Positions 54,761 to 64,000 of a stretch of DNA of 64,000 nt are shown here, one piece after another. The translations under genes and the position numbers were made by a program. The stretch lies in assembly GCA_947473475.1 (NCBI GenBank), contig CANJBZ010000005.1:62001-126000 (forward strand), in the 5' to 3' direction. Origin of the DNA: Alphaproteobacteria bacterium (GTDB lineage Bacteria; Pseudomonadota; Alphaproteobacteria; Micropepsales; Micropepsaceae). Each line of letters opens with the position of its first letter. The first letter of the stretch is position 1. The notes below the pieces were generated by a model that saw only the letters and a program-made list of their open reading frames with translations, was not told where the DNA came from and did no database searches.

Positions 54761-54822
54761 CCCTGCGGCGCATGTTTGCCTTTGACGCAGAAGGCGCGGA
54801 GCTTTAAGCCTCCGCGCCAATT

Positions 54823-54918
54823 AGAGCGCAATCCGACGAAGTGGACGCCGGTTCGTCGATAGATTGCGCGCCAAACTAAGGAATCTACAGCATGATCCGA
54901 TTCATCGGATCGTGCTCT
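54823..54918. repeat. Compound palindromic repeat before argB
   Basis: A 96-base element bounded by AGAGC (54823-54827) and GCTCT (54914-54918). One internal hairpin is GCGCAATC...GATTGCGC, with CGACGAA/TTCGTCG inside. Another is GATCCGAT-TC-ATCGGATC. I recognise this as a dispersed intergenic repeat of alphaproteobacteria. It contains the first codons of an apparent longer argB frame, which is why a later start is chosen. Confidence 0.8.
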
Positions 54919-54933
54919 GGCAGGGGTGGGTCG

Positions 54934-55866
54934 ATGAGCGTTCCGGAAGACACCACGCGCGGCAACGATGGCAATTTGCGTCAGATCGCGCGCTTGCGTG
55001 CGACGGCCCGCGTGCTGGTCGAGGCGCTTCCCTTCATCCTGAAATACGACAACAAGACGATCGTCGTGAAGTATGGCGGCCACGCCATGGAAGGCGGCGT
55101 CCCGACGGAATTCGCCCAGGACATCGTGCTGATGAAAATGACCGGCATCAATCCGGTCGTCGTGCATGGCGGCGGTCCGCAGATCGGCGCGATGCTGAAG
55201 CGGCTCAATATCGAATCGTCCTTCGTCGACGGCCTGCGCGTGACCAATGAAGCGGCGATGGAAGTCGTCGAGATGGTGCTCTCGGGCAGCATCAACAAGC
55301 AGATCGTCGCCGGCATCAATGCCGAGGGCGGCCGCGCCGTCGGCATTTCCGGCAAAGACGGCAACATGATCGTTGCCCGCAAGGTCGGGAAGACCAAGAT
55401 CGATCCCAAGACCGGCGAGAAGACCACCATCGATCTGGGCTTTGTCGGCGAACCGGAGCGCGTGGACGCCGAAGTCCTCAGGATGATCCTGAACTCCGAT
55501 CTCATCCCGGTGGTAGCGCCCATCGGCGTCGGCCCCAAGGCGGAGAGCTACAACATCAACGCTGATACGGTCGCAGGCGCGGTTGCCGGGGCGATTGCGG
55601 CAGAGCGGCTTATCCTTCTGACGGATGTGGAAGGCGTGATGGACCGCGAAGGCAAAGTGGTCCCGCATTTGTCGGTCAGCCAGGCGCGGGCGCTGATCGC
55701 GGACGGCACGATTTCCGGCGGGATGATCCCCAAGATCGAAACCGCCATCGACGCGGTGGAAATGGGTGTTCATGCGGCCGTGATTCTCGACGGCCGTATC
55801 CCCCACGTGCTGCTGCTCGAACTCTTCACCGAACTCGGCGCCGGCACCATCATCACCCCGGACTGA
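54934..55866 (+). CDS. argB: Acetylglutamate kinase ArgB
   Basis: A 310-residue amino-acid kinase that phosphorylates N-acetylglutamate, the second step of arginine synthesis. [12 protein letters not shown] (phosphate loop with the catalytic Lys), [44 protein letters not shown] and [14 protein letters not shown] are diagnostic. The N-terminal helix (about 1-35) is typical of the arginine-inhibited hexameric form. ATG 54934 follows GGGGTGGG; codons back to 54892 lie in the repeat. Confidence 0.95.
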   Translation: MSVPEDTTRGNDGNLRQIARLRATARVLVEALPFILKYDNKTIVVKYGGHAMEGGVPTEFAQDIVLMKMTGINPVVVHGGGPQIGAMLKRLNIESSFVDGLRVTNEAAMEVVEMVLSGSINKQIVAGINAEGGRAVGISGKDGNMIVARKVGKTKIDPKTGEKTTIDLGFVGEPERVDAEVLRMILNSDLIPVVAPIGVGPKAESYNINADTVAGAVAGAIAAERLILLTDVEGVMDREGKVVPHLSVSQARALIADGTISGGMIPKIETAIDAVEMGVHAAVILDGRIPHVLLLELFTELGAGTIITPD

Positions 55867-55875
55867 TCTTTTACT

Positions 55876-56031
55876 CACCATGGGCGGCCTCCGAGCCGCC
55901 CACCCAGCGGCGCGGCGTCTGCCGCGCCAATGACTCGCTGGGCAGAACGTTGTTTGTGGAGAGTTACCCCCACCCGGCCTGCTACGCGCGCAAGCGCGCT
56001 TCGCAGGCCGACCTCCCCCGTGCGGGGAGGT
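55876..56031. repeat. Cluster of GC hairpins between argB and the DUF2336 gene
   Basis: GGGCGGC/GCCGCCC (55882-55888 with 55895-55901) begins a CACCATGGGCGGCC-type element. Then come GGCGCGGC/GCCGCGCC and an outer CCCAGCG/CGCTGGG pair. Nearer 56000 CGGCCTGC...GCAGGCCG and CTCCCC...GGGGAG form two more. The genes converge, so these may stop both transcripts. No gene lies here. Confidence 0.7.
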
Positions 56032-56040
56032 GATTCAAAA

Positions 56041-57300
56041 CTACCCCTTCTCAAATCCGAAATACGACAGGTGCCAGCGCATCTCGTCTTCGCCGAGCGG
56101 GAATGAAACTCCCGCGCGCGCCGGCAGCAACTCGTCGTGGGGAAGCTTAAGCACCATCGTTTGCGTCTTGAACGCGATGCGCATGGGCAGGCCCGCCTTC
56201 CAGACAAGCGCCGTCACTGCCTTGGCGCTGCGCGCGGAAAATATTTTCTCGATCATCGGCCGCTCGGCTTCCGTCAGCACGGCAAGCGCTTCAATGACGA
56301 CGTCCCGCCGCCCGGCTTCCACCGCCTCTTCGACATAACTCTCGTTCAGCGTGCCCTTGGCTTTCGCGGCCATCACTTCTTTACGCGCTTTATCTTCCTT
56401 GCTTTCGGCGGCTTCGTCATCGCTGTCCAGCCGCTCGCGCAGAGCGCGCTTGATGACTTTCTCCGTTTCCGCGTCGAGCCCATGCCGCTCCGTCAAGTCC
56501 CGCAGCAAAGCCGTGCCGACGAACCCGGCGATGCGGCGCAGCGCGCGAAGCGACAGGTCGCTACGCTTTGTCAGCGGACCATGCCAGGCGACGATCTGTT
56601 CCGCGTTCTCGATAACCCGGTCCATCGTACTTTCGCGAATGTGGGCACTCGGGTTGGAGAGCAGCGCCGAAACCGCTTCCACATCCAGCGAGGCGACAAT
56701 GGCTTCTGAGATTTTCTCGCTGACGCCGCGCCGGCGGGCCACCGCGGCCAGCGCGCTTTGCGCCCGCGCGCTGGACATGATCTCGCTCAGGTCGGCATCA
56801 GAAAGCAGCGGCGAATATTCCAAAATCGGAACGCTGACGGTCTGTTCCACATCCCGCGCCAGGGCCAGCACGACGTCTTTGGGCACGCATTCGAACGATT
56901 TGATTTCGTTCGCCAGAATCGAACGCACGCGGACGAGTTGATCGGCCGCGATCTTCCGCAAGGTTTCCAAGGTGAGCGTACAGACGCGATCGCGTTCGGA
57001 ATTCAGAAAATCCGGCAGCAACCGGCCGATTTTCCCGGCCAGCTCCGCACGCACATCATCGTCGGCATCGTCGGCCAGAAAGCGGTTGGCTTCGGCGGGC
57101 GTAGCCGGATTGGCCGCCACTTTCCGGCGGACCTTCGGCGCGCCCCGCTCCGCCAGATAATAAAGCATCTCCGGTTCGGCATCGGCGCGCGAAGCCAGTT
57201 CTTCCTCGCCGGACCGCTTGCTGGATTCCAGAACCGCACGTGCCTCTTCATAGGACAGCTCATCGGGCAGCTTCCCCATCAGGCGCTTCCAAAGTCCCAT
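56041..57300 (-). CDS. DUF2336 family protein
   Basis: A 419-residue soluble, all-helical protein of the DUF2336 group, with HEAT-like features: YYLAERGAPKVRRKVAANPATP, FLADDADDDVRAELAGKIG, then LSNPSAHIRESTMDRVIE. A charged stretch (about 300-325, DSDDEAAESKEDKARKE) leads to a C-terminal domain with PMRIAFKTQTMVLKLP and GEDEMRWHLSYFGF. DUF2336 proteins are typical of alphaproteobacteria; their function is unknown. The start is ATG 57300, with GGAG 5 bases upstream; 57312 is an alternative. Confidence 0.87.
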   Translation of the reverse strand: MGLWKRLMGKLPDELSYEEARAVLESSKRSGEEELASRADAEPEMLYYLAERGAPKVRRKVAANPATPAEANRFLADDADDDVRAELAGKIGRLLPDFLNSERDRVCTLTLETLRKIAADQLVRVRSILANEIKSFECVPKDVVLALARDVEQTVSVPILEYSPLLSDADLSEIMSSARAQSALAAVARRRGVSEKISEAIVASLDVEAVSALLSNPSAHIRESTMDRVIENAEQIVAWHGPLTKRSDLSLRALRRIAGFVGTALLRDLTERHGLDAETEKVIKRALRERLDSDDEAAESKEDKARKEVMAAKAKGTLNESYVEEAVEAGRRDVVIEALAVLTEAERPMIEKIFSARSAKAVTALVWKAGLPMRIAFKTQTMVLKLPHDELLPARAGVSFPLGEDEMRWHLSYFGFEKG

Positions 57301-57462
57301 ACCGAGCTCCATCCCAGGCCTTAACGTCTGGGGGGAATGTGCACGGTTCGGCTTAAGGGACCTCTAAACGGGGGATTGGGGTGACACGGCCCTTGCCAGA
57401 AACGGGCCGCTCGCCCATGTTCCGCCCCGCATTTTCTGCCCCCCGTTAACGGACCATTCGCC

Positions 57463-58290
57463 ATGACCGACAGCACTTTGCAGCAAACCATCGATGCCGC
57501 CTGGGAAGCCCGCGACAAGCTTTCCCCCACCTCTCGCGGCCCTGAGCGCGATGCCGTGGAAGCGGCCCTGGAAGCGCTGGATTCCGGCAAGCTGCGCGTC
57601 GCCGAAAAGGTAAATGGCGAATGGCAGGTGCATCAATGGCTGAAGAAGGCCGTGCTGCTGTCGTTCCGCCTGAACGACATGTACCCGATCGAAGGCGCCC
57701 CCGGCGGCGCCAATTGGTGGGACAAGGTCGATTCCAAATTTAGGGGCTGGGACGCGGACCGTTTCCGCACGGCCGGCTTCCGCGCGGTGCCGGGCTCCAT
57801 CGTCCGCCGCTCGGCCCATATCGCCAAGGGCGTGGTGCTGATGCCGTCCTTTGTGAATGTCGGCGCCTATGTCGATGAAGCCACCATGATCGACACCTGG
57901 GCCACCGTCGGCTCCTGCGCCCAGATCGGGAAGAACTGTCACATCTCCGGCGGCGCCGGCATCGGCGGCGTGCTGGAGCCGCTGCAGGCGGGCCCCGTCA
58001 TCATCGAGGACAATTGCTTCATCGGCGCGCGCTCGGAAGTGGCCGAAGGCGTCGTCGTCGGCACAGGCTCGGTGCTTTCGATGGGCGTGTTCCTGGGCGC
58101 CTCGACCCGCATCATCAACCGCACCAATGGCGACGTGTATTACGGCAAGGTCCCACCCTATTCCGTGGTGGTGCCCGGCAGCCAGCCCGGCGCCAGCGGC
58201 GGCCCGGCGCTCTATTGCGCGGTGATCGTCAAGCAAGTGGACGAACGCACGCGGTCGAAGACGTCGATCAATGAGTTGCTTCGTGACTAG
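57463..58290 (+). CDS. dapD: Tetrahydrodipicolinate N-succinyltransferase DapD
   Basis: A 275-residue left-handed beta-helix acyltransferase that succinylates tetrahydrodipicolinate in lysine and peptidoglycan synthesis. It has an N-terminal helical domain (to about 95), hexapeptide repeats ([37 protein letters not shown]) and the conserved GGVLEPLQA and [12 protein letters not shown] segments. Length matches the family. It is followed by dapE in the same pathway, with a palindromic repeat between. Confidence 0.96.
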   Translation: MTDSTLQQTIDAAWEARDKLSPTSRGPERDAVEAALEALDSGKLRVAEKVNGEWQVHQWLKKAVLLSFRLNDMYPIEGAPGGANWWDKVDSKFRGWDADRFRTAGFRAVPGSIVRRSAHIAKGVVLMPSFVNVGAYVDEATMIDTWATVGSCAQIGKNCHISGGAGIGGVLEPLQAGPVIIEDNCFIGARSEVAEGVVVGTGSVLSMGVFLGASTRIINRTNGDVYYGKVPPYSVVVPGSQPGASGGPALYCAVIVKQVDERTRSKTSINELLRD

Positions 58291-58334
58291 CATCGAGCGC
58301 GCGGCGGCCCCCTCCACCGCTTCGCGGTCCCCCT

Positions 58335-58355
58335 CCCCCGCTTCGCAGGGGAGGA
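58335..58355 (+). repeat. 21-base repeat that supplies the dapE Shine-Dalgarno
   Basis: CCCCCGCTTCGCAGGGGAGGA lies in the dapD-dapE gap. Its GGGGAGG ends 8 bases before GTG 58363. It is the same element, with one base change, as that before ruvA, and identical to that before truA. A second palindromic piece (CCCCCTCCACCGCTTCGCGG) precedes it. Confidence 0.85.
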
Positions 58356-58362
58356 ATATTCG

Positions 58363-59517
58363 GTGACCGATCCTATTATCCTGTCGCAAGCCCTGATCCG
58401 CTGTCCGTCGGTGACGCCCGATGATGCAGGTGCGCTTGGCGTGCTGGAAGACGCGCTCAAGCCGCTGGGGTTTGTGTGTCACCGTTTGCGCTTCGAAGCG
58501 CCGAATACCGACCCCGTCGAAAATCTGTACGCGCGGCTGGGCGATAGCGGCCCGAATTTCTGCTTTGCGGGGCATACCGATGTTGTGCCCGTTGGCGAGG
58601 CAAGCGGATGGCGGCACGATCCGTTCGCGGCAGACATCGACGGCGGTATGTTGTGGGGCCGCGGCGCGTCCGACATGAAGTGCGCCATCGCGGCGTTCGT
58701 CGCAGGGTTGCAGCGTTACATTGAGAAGAACGGCAAGCCGCAGGGCTCCATCAGCCTGCTGATAACCGGCGACGAAGAAGGCATTGCGATCAACGGCACC
58801 GTGAAGGTCTTAAGCTGGCTGAAAGAGCGCGGCGAGAAACTGGATCATTGCATCGTCGGCGAACCGACGGCGGTGGCGAAAACCGGCGACATGATCAAAA
58901 TCGGCCGCCGCGGCAGCATGAATTTCCGCGTCGCCGTCAGAGGCACACAAGGCCACGCCGCCTATCCGAAGCGCTCGCTCAACCCCATTCCCATCATGGC
59001 CGATCTGATCGCGCGCATTTGCGCGTGGCGGCTGGACGAAGGCAGCGAGCATTTCGAGCCTTCGACGCTGGCCTTCACCACCGTTGATGTCGGCAATCCC
59101 ACGGTGAATGTGACGCCGGCCGAGATACGCGCCGGCTTCAACATCCGCTTCAACGATTTGCACACACCCGATTCGCTGATGCGGCGCATTGAGGAAATCG
59201 CTGCGGAGGTGAAAGCCACGCATGGCGGCGAAATCGGCATCGCCAACAGTGTCAGCGGCGTGTCGTTCGTCACCAAGCCCGGTCCCTTTATCGGGCTTCT
59301 GGAGCAAGCCATTACGCACGTAACCGGCACAAAGACCGAACTGTCCACCACCGGCGGCACATCGGACGCGCGCTTCATCAAGGATTTTTGCCCGGTGGCG
59401 GAACTCGGCCTGCCGGGCGTTACCATGCACAAGACCGACGAATGTGCGGCGCTCACGGATATAGAATCGCTCACGCGCATTTATGAAACGGTGCTCGAGC
59501 TCTATTTCGCGCAATGA
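58363..59517 (+). CDS. dapE: Succinyl-diaminopimelate desuccinylase DapE
   Basis: A 384-residue M20 zinc hydrolase that removes succinate from N-succinyl-LL-DAP. Zinc ligands and catalytic residues lie in [27 protein letters not shown] and VGEPT, with the final His in HKTDECA. The dimerisation domain (about 180-290) has [13 protein letters not shown] and [20 protein letters not shown] 58363 is chosen because the alignment begins [16 protein letters not shown] and the repeat-derived site fits. It overlaps murI by 4 bases. Confidence 0.96.
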   Translation: MTDPIILSQALIRCPSVTPDDAGALGVLEDALKPLGFVCHRLRFEAPNTDPVENLYARLGDSGPNFCFAGHTDVVPVGEASGWRHDPFAADIDGGMLWGRGASDMKCAIAAFVAGLQRYIEKNGKPQGSISLLITGDEEGIAINGTVKVLSWLKERGEKLDHCIVGEPTAVAKTGDMIKIGRRGSMNFRVAVRGTQGHAAYPKRSLNPIPIMADLIARICAWRLDEGSEHFEPSTLAFTTVDVGNPTVNVTPAEIRAGFNIRFNDLHTPDSLMRRIEEIAAEVKATHGGEIGIANSVSGVSFVTKPGPFIGLLEQAITHVTGTKTELSTTGGTSDARFIKDFCPVAELGLPGVTMHKTDECAALTDIESLTRIYETVLELYFAQ

Positions 59518-60344
59518 CCGATTTAAGCAATCGCCCCATCGGCGTATTCGATTCCGGTATGGGCGGGCTCACCGTCATGCGCGCGCTGATGGAGCGCCTG
59601 CCGAACGAGAGCTTCGTTTATCTGGGAGACACGGCACGCCTTCCCTATGGCAGCAAAAGCGCCGACACCGTCCGCCGCTACGCCGTGCAATGCGCCCGCG
59701 CGCTGATGAAATACGACATCAAGGTGCTGGTGGTCGCCTGCAACACGGCATCGGCCACCTCGTTGCCCGCGCTGACAGAAGCGCTTTCCCCGACGCCCGT
59801 GATCGGCGTTATCGAACCCGGCGCCGATGCTGCCGTTGCCGCCGCGCCGTCGGGACGCATCGCGGTCATAGCCACGGAAGGCACCGTGAAAGGCGGCGCC
59901 TACGAACGCGCCATCCATGCGCGCAACCCGTCGGCCTCCGTCACGCAGCAACCGTGCCCGTTGTTCGTCGCCCTCGCGGAAGAAGGCCTGACGGACGGCC
60001 CCATCGCGGAGCTTGTGGCAAAGCGTTACCTAGACCCGCTGCTTGCGAGAGACACCGCTCAACCGGAATGCCTGGTGCTCGGCTGCACCCATTTTCCGGC
60101 GCTGAAAGACGTCATCGCGCACGTCGCCGGACCAAACATCCGCTTGGTCGATAGCGCCGCAACCACTGCTGCTGCGGTGGAAGCGTTGCTACAACAAAAT
60201 GGCCTCGCCGCGAACGGCGCGTCAACGCCACCACGCTTCCTCGCCACCGATGCCCCGGAACGCTTCGCCCGCGTCGGCGAAATCTTTCTCGGCCGCAAAA
60301 TCTCCCTGGATGCTGTCGAACAAATCGACCTGCAGCAGCTGTGA
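59514..60344 (+). CDS. murI: Glutamate racemase MurI
   Basis: A 276-residue cofactor-independent racemase that makes D-glutamate for peptidoglycan. The [13 protein letters not shown] start with the substrate-binding DSG, the catalytic Cys in [10 protein letters not shown], the GVIEPGA segment and the second catalytic Cys in [10 protein letters not shown] are all present. ATG 59514 overlaps the dapE stop. Both genes serve cell-wall precursor supply. It converges with truA across a palindromic region. Confidence 0.96.
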   Translation: MTDLSNRPIGVFDSGMGGLTVMRALMERLPNESFVYLGDTARLPYGSKSADTVRRYAVQCARALMKYDIKVLVVACNTASATSLPALTEALSPTPVIGVIEPGADAAVAAAPSGRIAVIATEGTVKGGAYERAIHARNPSASVTQQPCPLFVALAEEGLTDGPIAELVAKRYLDPLLARDTAQPECLVLGCTHFPALKDVIAHVAGPNIRLVDSAATTAAAVEALLQQNGLAANGASTPPRFLATDAPERFARVGEIFLGRKISLDAVEQIDLQQL

Positions 60345-60367
60345 CGCAGGAAGTGGTGTGCAAACCC

Positions 60368-60500
60368 CTTCTCCCCTTTTCGGGGGAGAAGGTCGGGTTG
60401 AGGGGGCGGTCTCTCAACCACAGCGATCGTAGCAACGGATAGAACTCCCCCTCACCCCGACCCTCTCCCCCAGGTGGCCGGGTCAAGCCCGGCCATGGAG
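60368..60500. repeat. Palindromic repeats between murI and truA
   Basis: CTTCTCCCC/GGGGGAGAAG (60368-60391) forms a hairpin. CCCCTCACCCCGACCCTCTCCCCC and GGCCGGGTCAAGCCCGGCC follow, both familiar dispersed alphaproteobacterial motifs. The genes converge here and no coding sequence is present. Confidence 0.75.
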
Positions 60501-60511
60501 GGCGAGGGAGG

Positions 60512-61252
60512 TTAGGGATAATCAACGCGGAGCAGCGTCAGCCCGTCGGGCGGAGCGACGGTGCCGCAGCGTGTGCGATCGCGGGCTTCGAGCGCGCGGG
60601 CGACATCGGACGGCCGCCATTTGCCTTCGCCTACCAGCTTCAGCGTTCCGGTCATCGAACGCACCTGATGATGCAGAAACGACCGCGCGCGTGTGTACAA
60701 GACAATCTCATCGCCCTGCCGCGAGACATCGAAGCGATCAATCGTTTTCACCGGCGATTTGGCTTGGCATTCCGATGAACGGAACGTCGTGAAATCGTGC
60801 TGGCCGGCAAAGCACTGCGCCGCTTGCTGCATGGCGTCCGCGTCCAGCGCGCGCGACACATGCCAGACATGGCCGCGATCCAAAGCCGGCGGCGCGCGGC
60901 GGCAGAGGATGCGATATTCGTAATGCCGCCCGATAGCCGAAAAACGCGCGTGAAAATCGGGCGCGGCAACTGCCGCTTCCAGAATGGCAATTGGTGCGGG
61001 TCGTAGATGCGCGTTCAGGGCATCGCGCACCTTGTCGCCGGAAAATTCCTTCACCAGATCGAAATGCGCCACCTGCCCGCGCGCATGCACACCGGCGTCC
61101 GTGCGTCCGGCTCCGGTTACGCCAACACGCTCAGCCGAAAGTTTGAAAATCGCCTCTTCCAACGAACCCTGAATGGAAGGCCCATTGTCCTGCCGCTGCC
61201 ACCCTGCAAATGGCCCGCCGTCATATTCCACCGTTACCCGATACCGAGGCAC
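60512..61252 (-). CDS. truA: tRNA pseudouridine(38-40) synthase TruA
   Basis: A 246-residue enzyme that makes pseudouridine at positions 38-40 of t[22 protein letters not shown], the catalytic Asp in [18 protein letters not shown], the [15 protein letters not shown] loop and [12 protein letters not shown] are diagnostic. GTG 61252 is chosen because the family starts just before RYRV and a repeat-derived GGGGAGG lies 8 bases upstream. The open frame back to 61510 is repeat sequence. It follows fmt and def on the same strand. Confidence 0.95.
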   Translation of the reverse strand: MPRYRVTVEYDGGPFAGWQRQDNGPSIQGSLEEAIFKLSAERVGVTGAGRTDAGVHARGQVAHFDLVKEFSGDKVRDALNAHLRPAPIAILEAAVAAPDFHARFSAIGRHYEYRILCRRAPPALDRGHVWHVSRALDADAMQQAAQCFAGQHDFTTFRSSECQAKSPVKTIDRFDVSRQGDEIVLYTRARSFLHHQVRSMTGTLKLVGEGKWRPSDVARALEARDRTRCGTVAPPDGLTLLRVDYP

Positions 61253-61259
61253 TACGAGA

Positions 61260-61460
61260 TCCTCCCCTGCGAAGCGGGGGAGAGCCTGCCCCGGACTTGA
61301 TCCGGGGGGGACCATGCGCAGCATGGTGGAGGGGGCTGCCGCGAGTACGAATGTGGAGAGGGTGGCGTGCTTATGAATTTTAGATGGCGCGTGGGGTCGC
61401 CCCCTCCACCGCCTGCGGCGGTCCCCCTCCCCCGCTCCGCATACGCTTCGCAGGGGAGGA
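61260..61460. repeat. Repeat cluster between fmt and truA, including the truA Shine-Dalgarno
   Basis: The reverse complement of 61260-61280 is CCCCCGCTTCGCAGGGGAGGA, the same as before dapE. Next to it lies CCCCGGACTTGATCCGGGG, a common alphaproteobacterial palindrome, then an inverted CATGCGCAGCATG piece. At 61432-61460 another CCCCCGCT...CTTCGCAGGGGAGGA copy, on the plus strand and enlarged by 9 bases, abuts the fmt stop codon. The 208-base gap holds no gene. Confidence 0.8.
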
Positions 61461-62375
61461 TCATTGCAGCTTGTCTCCGGCTTGCAGCGGGAAGCCGCGC
61501 AGGAAGGCATTCCAGTCCGCGGCGCCGCGGCCAGCGCGTTGGACCGTGACGGGTTTCAGCGCGCCTTGGCCGCATGCGATGGAGAAATCCGGCAGCACTT
61601 CACCGGGCGCTCCCGTTCCGGCGACCGGCTCGGCCAATAGCAGTTTAATCCGTTCGCCCTTCGCTTCGAACCAAGCACCGGGAGCAGGCGATAGCCCGCG
61701 TATCTTGCAATCGATCTCAGTTGCGGGACGCGTCCAATCGATACGCGTTTCCGCTTTGTCGATCTTCTTGGCGTACGTCACACCATCGCTGGACTGCGGC
61801 ACCGGCTCGATACCGCCGCGCTCCAGTGCGCCTAGCGCGCGTCCCATCAAATCGGCGCCCAGCCGCGCCAATTCGTCGTGCAGCTCGCCATAGGTCCGGC
61901 GGCCAATCGTGACACGCTCGGCCATCAGCACCGGGCCGGTATCCAGTCCCGCTTCCATCTTCATGGCCATGACGCCGGTTTCGGCATCGCCCGCCATAAT
62001 GCTGCGCTGAATCGGCGCCGCACCGCGCCAGCGCGGCAGCAACGAACCATGCAGATTGATGCATCCCAGTTTCGGCGCGTCCAGAACCGCCTGCGGCAGC
62101 AGCAGCCCATAGGCCACCACAACCGCCGCATCGAGCTGCAACGCGGCAAACGCCTCCTGCTCTTCGGCGCCCTTCAACGACACCGGCGTGCGCACGGGAA
62201 TGCCGGCACTGTCCGCGAATTTATGGACGGGGGATTTTTCTTCCGCGAGCCCGCGCCCCTTCGGACGCGGCGGCTGCGAGTAGACGCAGGCAATGTCGTG
62301 CCCGGCGCCGATCAGTTCGGCCAGCGTTGGCACGGCAAAGGCCGGTGTTCCCATGAAAGCGAGGCGTAGGCTCAT
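61461..62375 (-). CDS. fmt: Methionyl-tRNA formyltransferase Fmt
   Basis: A 304-residue enzyme that formylates initiator Met-tRNA from 10-formyl-THF. The [15 protein letters not shown] start, the catalytic N107/H109 in [19 protein letters not shown]145 in [10 protein letters not shown] and the C-terminal OB fold (from about 205) are present. It follows def by 26 bases, the usual def-fmt pairing: Def later removes the formyl group. The last codon and stop lie against a repeat. Confidence 0.96.
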   Translation of the reverse strand: MSLRLAFMGTPAFAVPTLAELIGAGHDIACVYSQPPRPKGRGLAEEKSPVHKFADSAGIPVRTPVSLKGAEEQEAFAALQLDAAVVVAYGLLLPQAVLDAPKLGCINLHGSLLPRWRGAAPIQRSIMAGDAETGVMAMKMEAGLDTGPVLMAERVTIGRRTYGELHDELARLGADLMGRALGALERGGIEPVPQSSDGVTYAKKIDKAETRIDWTRPATEIDCKIRGLSPAPGAWFEAKGERIKLLLAEPVAGTGAPGEVLPDFSIACGQGALKPVTVQRAGRGAADWNAFLRGFPLQAGDKLQ

Positions 62376-62401
62376 CGGCCAGCCTTATCACAAGGCACAA
62401 G

Positions 62402-62917
62402 CTAATCCTTATCCTGACGCTTCAGCTTGGCCGATTTACGCAAGGCAATGGACCGCTTCAGCTTGGACAGATGGTCGATGAACAACATGCCGTTGATGTG
62501 GTCGATCTCGTGCTGCAGGCAGGTCGCGAATAACCCGTCCGCCGTCACAGTCTGCACTTTGTTATTTTCATCGGTGTATTCGACCGTCAGGCTGGCGGGG
62601 CGCTTCACGTCGTCCCACACTTCCGGCACCGAGAGGCAGCCCTCATTATAGGTCGACAGTTCGCCCGACGCGCCCACGATGCGCGGGTTGACCATGTAGA
62701 TGACCTTGCTCTTGGGGCCACCCGGATCGAGGTCGATGACCGCAACCCGCTTGGCGATGCCCACCTGGATGGCGGCAAGCCCAATGCCGTTGGCGTCGTA
62801 CATGGTTTCCACCATGTCTCTCATGAACCGGCGGAGCTTGGAATCCACCTCCGGAACGGGATCGGAGATCAGCTTCAGCCGCGGATCGGGCGCTTTGACG
62901 AGTTGAAGAATAGCCAT
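62402..62917 (-). CDS. def: Peptide deformylase Def
   Basis: A 171-residue metallohydrolase that removes formyl from new proteins. The three motifs are GIGLAAIQVG, EGCLSVPEV (metal Cys) and LQHEIDHINGMLF (HExxH). The C-terminus is basic, as usual. ATG 62917 fits the family start MAILQLVKAPDPRL; the frame to 62956 adds 13 unsupported residues. It heads the def-fmt-truA group, divergent from rmuC. Confidence 0.96.
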   Translation of the reverse strand: MAILQLVKAPDPRLKLISDPVPEVDSKLRRFMRDMVETMYDANGIGLAAIQVGIAKRVAVIDLDPGGPKSKVIYMVNPRIVGASGELSTYNEGCLSVPEVWDDVKRPASLTVEYTDENNKVQTVTADGLFATCLQHEIDHINGMLFIDHLSKLKRSIALRKSAKLKRQDKD

Positions 62918-63008
62918 GGCGGCGCCGGACATAGGAGAAGAACAAAGAGGGGTCAAGCCACCCCCGAATCACCGTAAGGTAACCGCCTGTGCAAAGGGAG
63001 TCGCGGCC

Positions 63009-64000
63009 ATGATGATATGGGTTTTTCTCGTGGCGATTGCCGCGGTTCTGGCCGGGCTTGGGTTTACCGTTTATGCGGTCAGCCGCATGGGCGCGACGCT
63101 CAACCATTCCCAGCAGCAGGGGCAGGTCAGAGATGGGGCGGAAGCCGCCCTGTTGGACGCCAAGCTGCGCGAGCTTACCGCCGCACAGAACGAAATCGCC
63201 GGCCGGTTCAGCCATGTCATCGAAAGCCAGATTAAGAGCCAGTCCGACTTGCAGCGCGCGGTGGCCGAGCGGCTCGAAGCGCTCGACAAGCGCCTGGGCG
63301 ACAACCTTAAGGACACGGCTGCCAAGACCGCGGAAACATTGGGCGGCCTGCATACGCGCCTGACCGTGATCGACGAGGCGCAGAAAAATCTAACCGACCT
63401 TTCGGGACAAGTGGTGTCTCTGCAGCAGATACTCGCCAACAAACAGGCGCGCGGCGCCTGGGGTCAGGGCCAGATGGAAGCCATTATCCGCGATGCGCTG
63501 CCGCCGGGAATGTACGAATTCCAGGCCACGCTCTCCAACCGTAACCGGCCCGACTGCCTGATCCGCATGCCGGGCTCGCAGCAGGCCATCGTCATCGATT
63601 CCAAGTTTCCGCTGGAATCCTTCGCGGCGCTCAAAGCGGCCTCGAGCGAACTCGAAAAGCGCGCCGCCGAACAGCGCGTTCGCATAGACATCGGCAAGCA
63701 TGTCCGCGACATCGCGGACAAATATCTCATCCCCGGCGAGACGCAGGCGCCGGCGATCATGTTCGTGCCATCCGAGTCGCTGTATGCGGAACTGCACGAG
63801 TCCTTCTCCGACGTGCTTCAGAAGGCGCAGCGCGCCCAGGTGATCGTGGTCTCGCCGAACATCCTCTTGCTGGCGATCAACACCGTGCAGACGATTATGA
63901 AAGACGCGCGCATGCGCGAGCAGGCGAGCTTGATTCAGAAAGAAGTCGGTACACTTCTCAACGATGTGCGCCTGCTGTCGGAACGCGTGGGCAAATTGCA
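63009..64000 (+). CDS. rmuC: DNA recombination protein RmuC homologue, 3' partial
   Basis: Open from ATG 63009 to the window end (330 codons). An N-terminal TM helix (about 3-24) is followed by a long coiled coil (about 30-150), then the RmuC nuclease-like domain: GAWGQGQMEAIIRDALP, ATLSNRNRPDCLIRMPG, IVIDSKFPLESF and IMFVPSESLYAELHES. RmuC limits certain recombination and rearrangement events; its biochemical activity is unsettled. The C-terminal 50-100 residues lie beyond the window. It is divergent from def. Confidence 0.93.
   Translation, partial: MMIWVFLVAIAAVLAGLGFTVYAVSRMGATLNHSQQQGQVRDGAEAALLDAKLRELTAAQNEIAGRFSHVIESQIKSQSDLQRAVAERLEALDKRLGDNLKDTAAKTAETLGGLHTRLTVIDEAQKNLTDLSGQVVSLQQILANKQARGAWGQGQMEAIIRDALPPGMYEFQATLSNRNRPDCLIRMPGSQQAIVIDSKFPLESFAALKAASSELEKRAAEQRVRIDIGKHVRDIADKYLIPGETQAPAIMFVPSESLYAELHESFSDVLQKAQRAQVIVVSPNILLLAINTVQTIMKDARMREQASLIQKEVGTLLNDVRLLSERVGKL

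Noticed and set aside
54892-54933. Earlier ATG for argB
   Set aside because: It lies inside a dispersed palindromic repeat and lacks a ribosome binding site. ATG 54934 fits better.
61253-61510. N-terminal extension of truA by 86 residues
   Set aside because: It is translated repeat sequence and the neighbouring fmt end. The family starts at [10 protein letters not shown].

Overview
The window reads as chromosome of an alphaproteobacterium. The evidence is the gene content and order (ruvC-ruvA-ruvB, tolQRAB-pal-cpoB, tilS-ftsH-folP-glmM, rpmH-rnpA-yidD-yidC-engB), frequent GTG/TTG starts, high GC, and many small palindromic intergenic repeats of a kind common in that class. I cannot name the genus. 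A chromosomal Sul-like folP next to glmM fits Rhodobiaceae or a related lineage.

Layout. 1-4.8 kb: 3' part of yebC, then ruvC, ruvA and ruvB, with a Phd/VapC toxin-antitoxin pair between ruvA and ruvB, then an acetyltransferase and ybgC. 4.9-12.5 kb: an acid phosphatase homologue that lacks its nucleophile, the Tol-Pal system, cpoB and tilS. 12.6-17.8 kb: ftsH, a Sul-like folP, glmM, thiD. 17.8-22.1 kb (minus): purA, serA, serC. 22.3-28.6 kb: small hypotheticals, gene remnants, an ABC-F ATPase, a cytochrome b561, a truncated efflux adaptor and a two-component system. 28.8-36.8 kb: one 2639-residue RTX protein. 37-38 kb: a DUF6152 protein, a peptidase remnant and tRNA-Arg(ACG).

38.1-46.9 kb is the most unusual region. 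It holds a gamma-glutamyltransferase, a 1286-residue protein with two complete TPR plus O-GlcNAc-transferase-like units, a PqqD-like/TPR/methyltransferase fusion, a 64-residue Tat-signal peptide ending in a Lys8 tail, a trans-aconitate-methyltransferase-like gene and a glutathione S-transferase. The PqqD-like (RiPP recognition) domain beside the small peptide gene suggests an unrecognised peptide-modification system. This is inference.

47-51.3 kb: an orphan histidine kinase and two paralogous secreted proteins joining a cytochrome c motif to a Vgb-like propeller. 51.3-54.8 kb: rpmH-rnpA-yidD-yidC-engB. 54.9-64 kb: argB, a DUF2336 protein, dapD-dapE-murI, then truA, fmt and def on the minus strand, and the 5' part of rmuC.

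Small GC-rich palindromes recur throughout. In at least three places (ruvA, dapE, truA) the same 21-base element supplies the Shine-Dalgarno sequence, and one palindrome lies in frame inside thiD.
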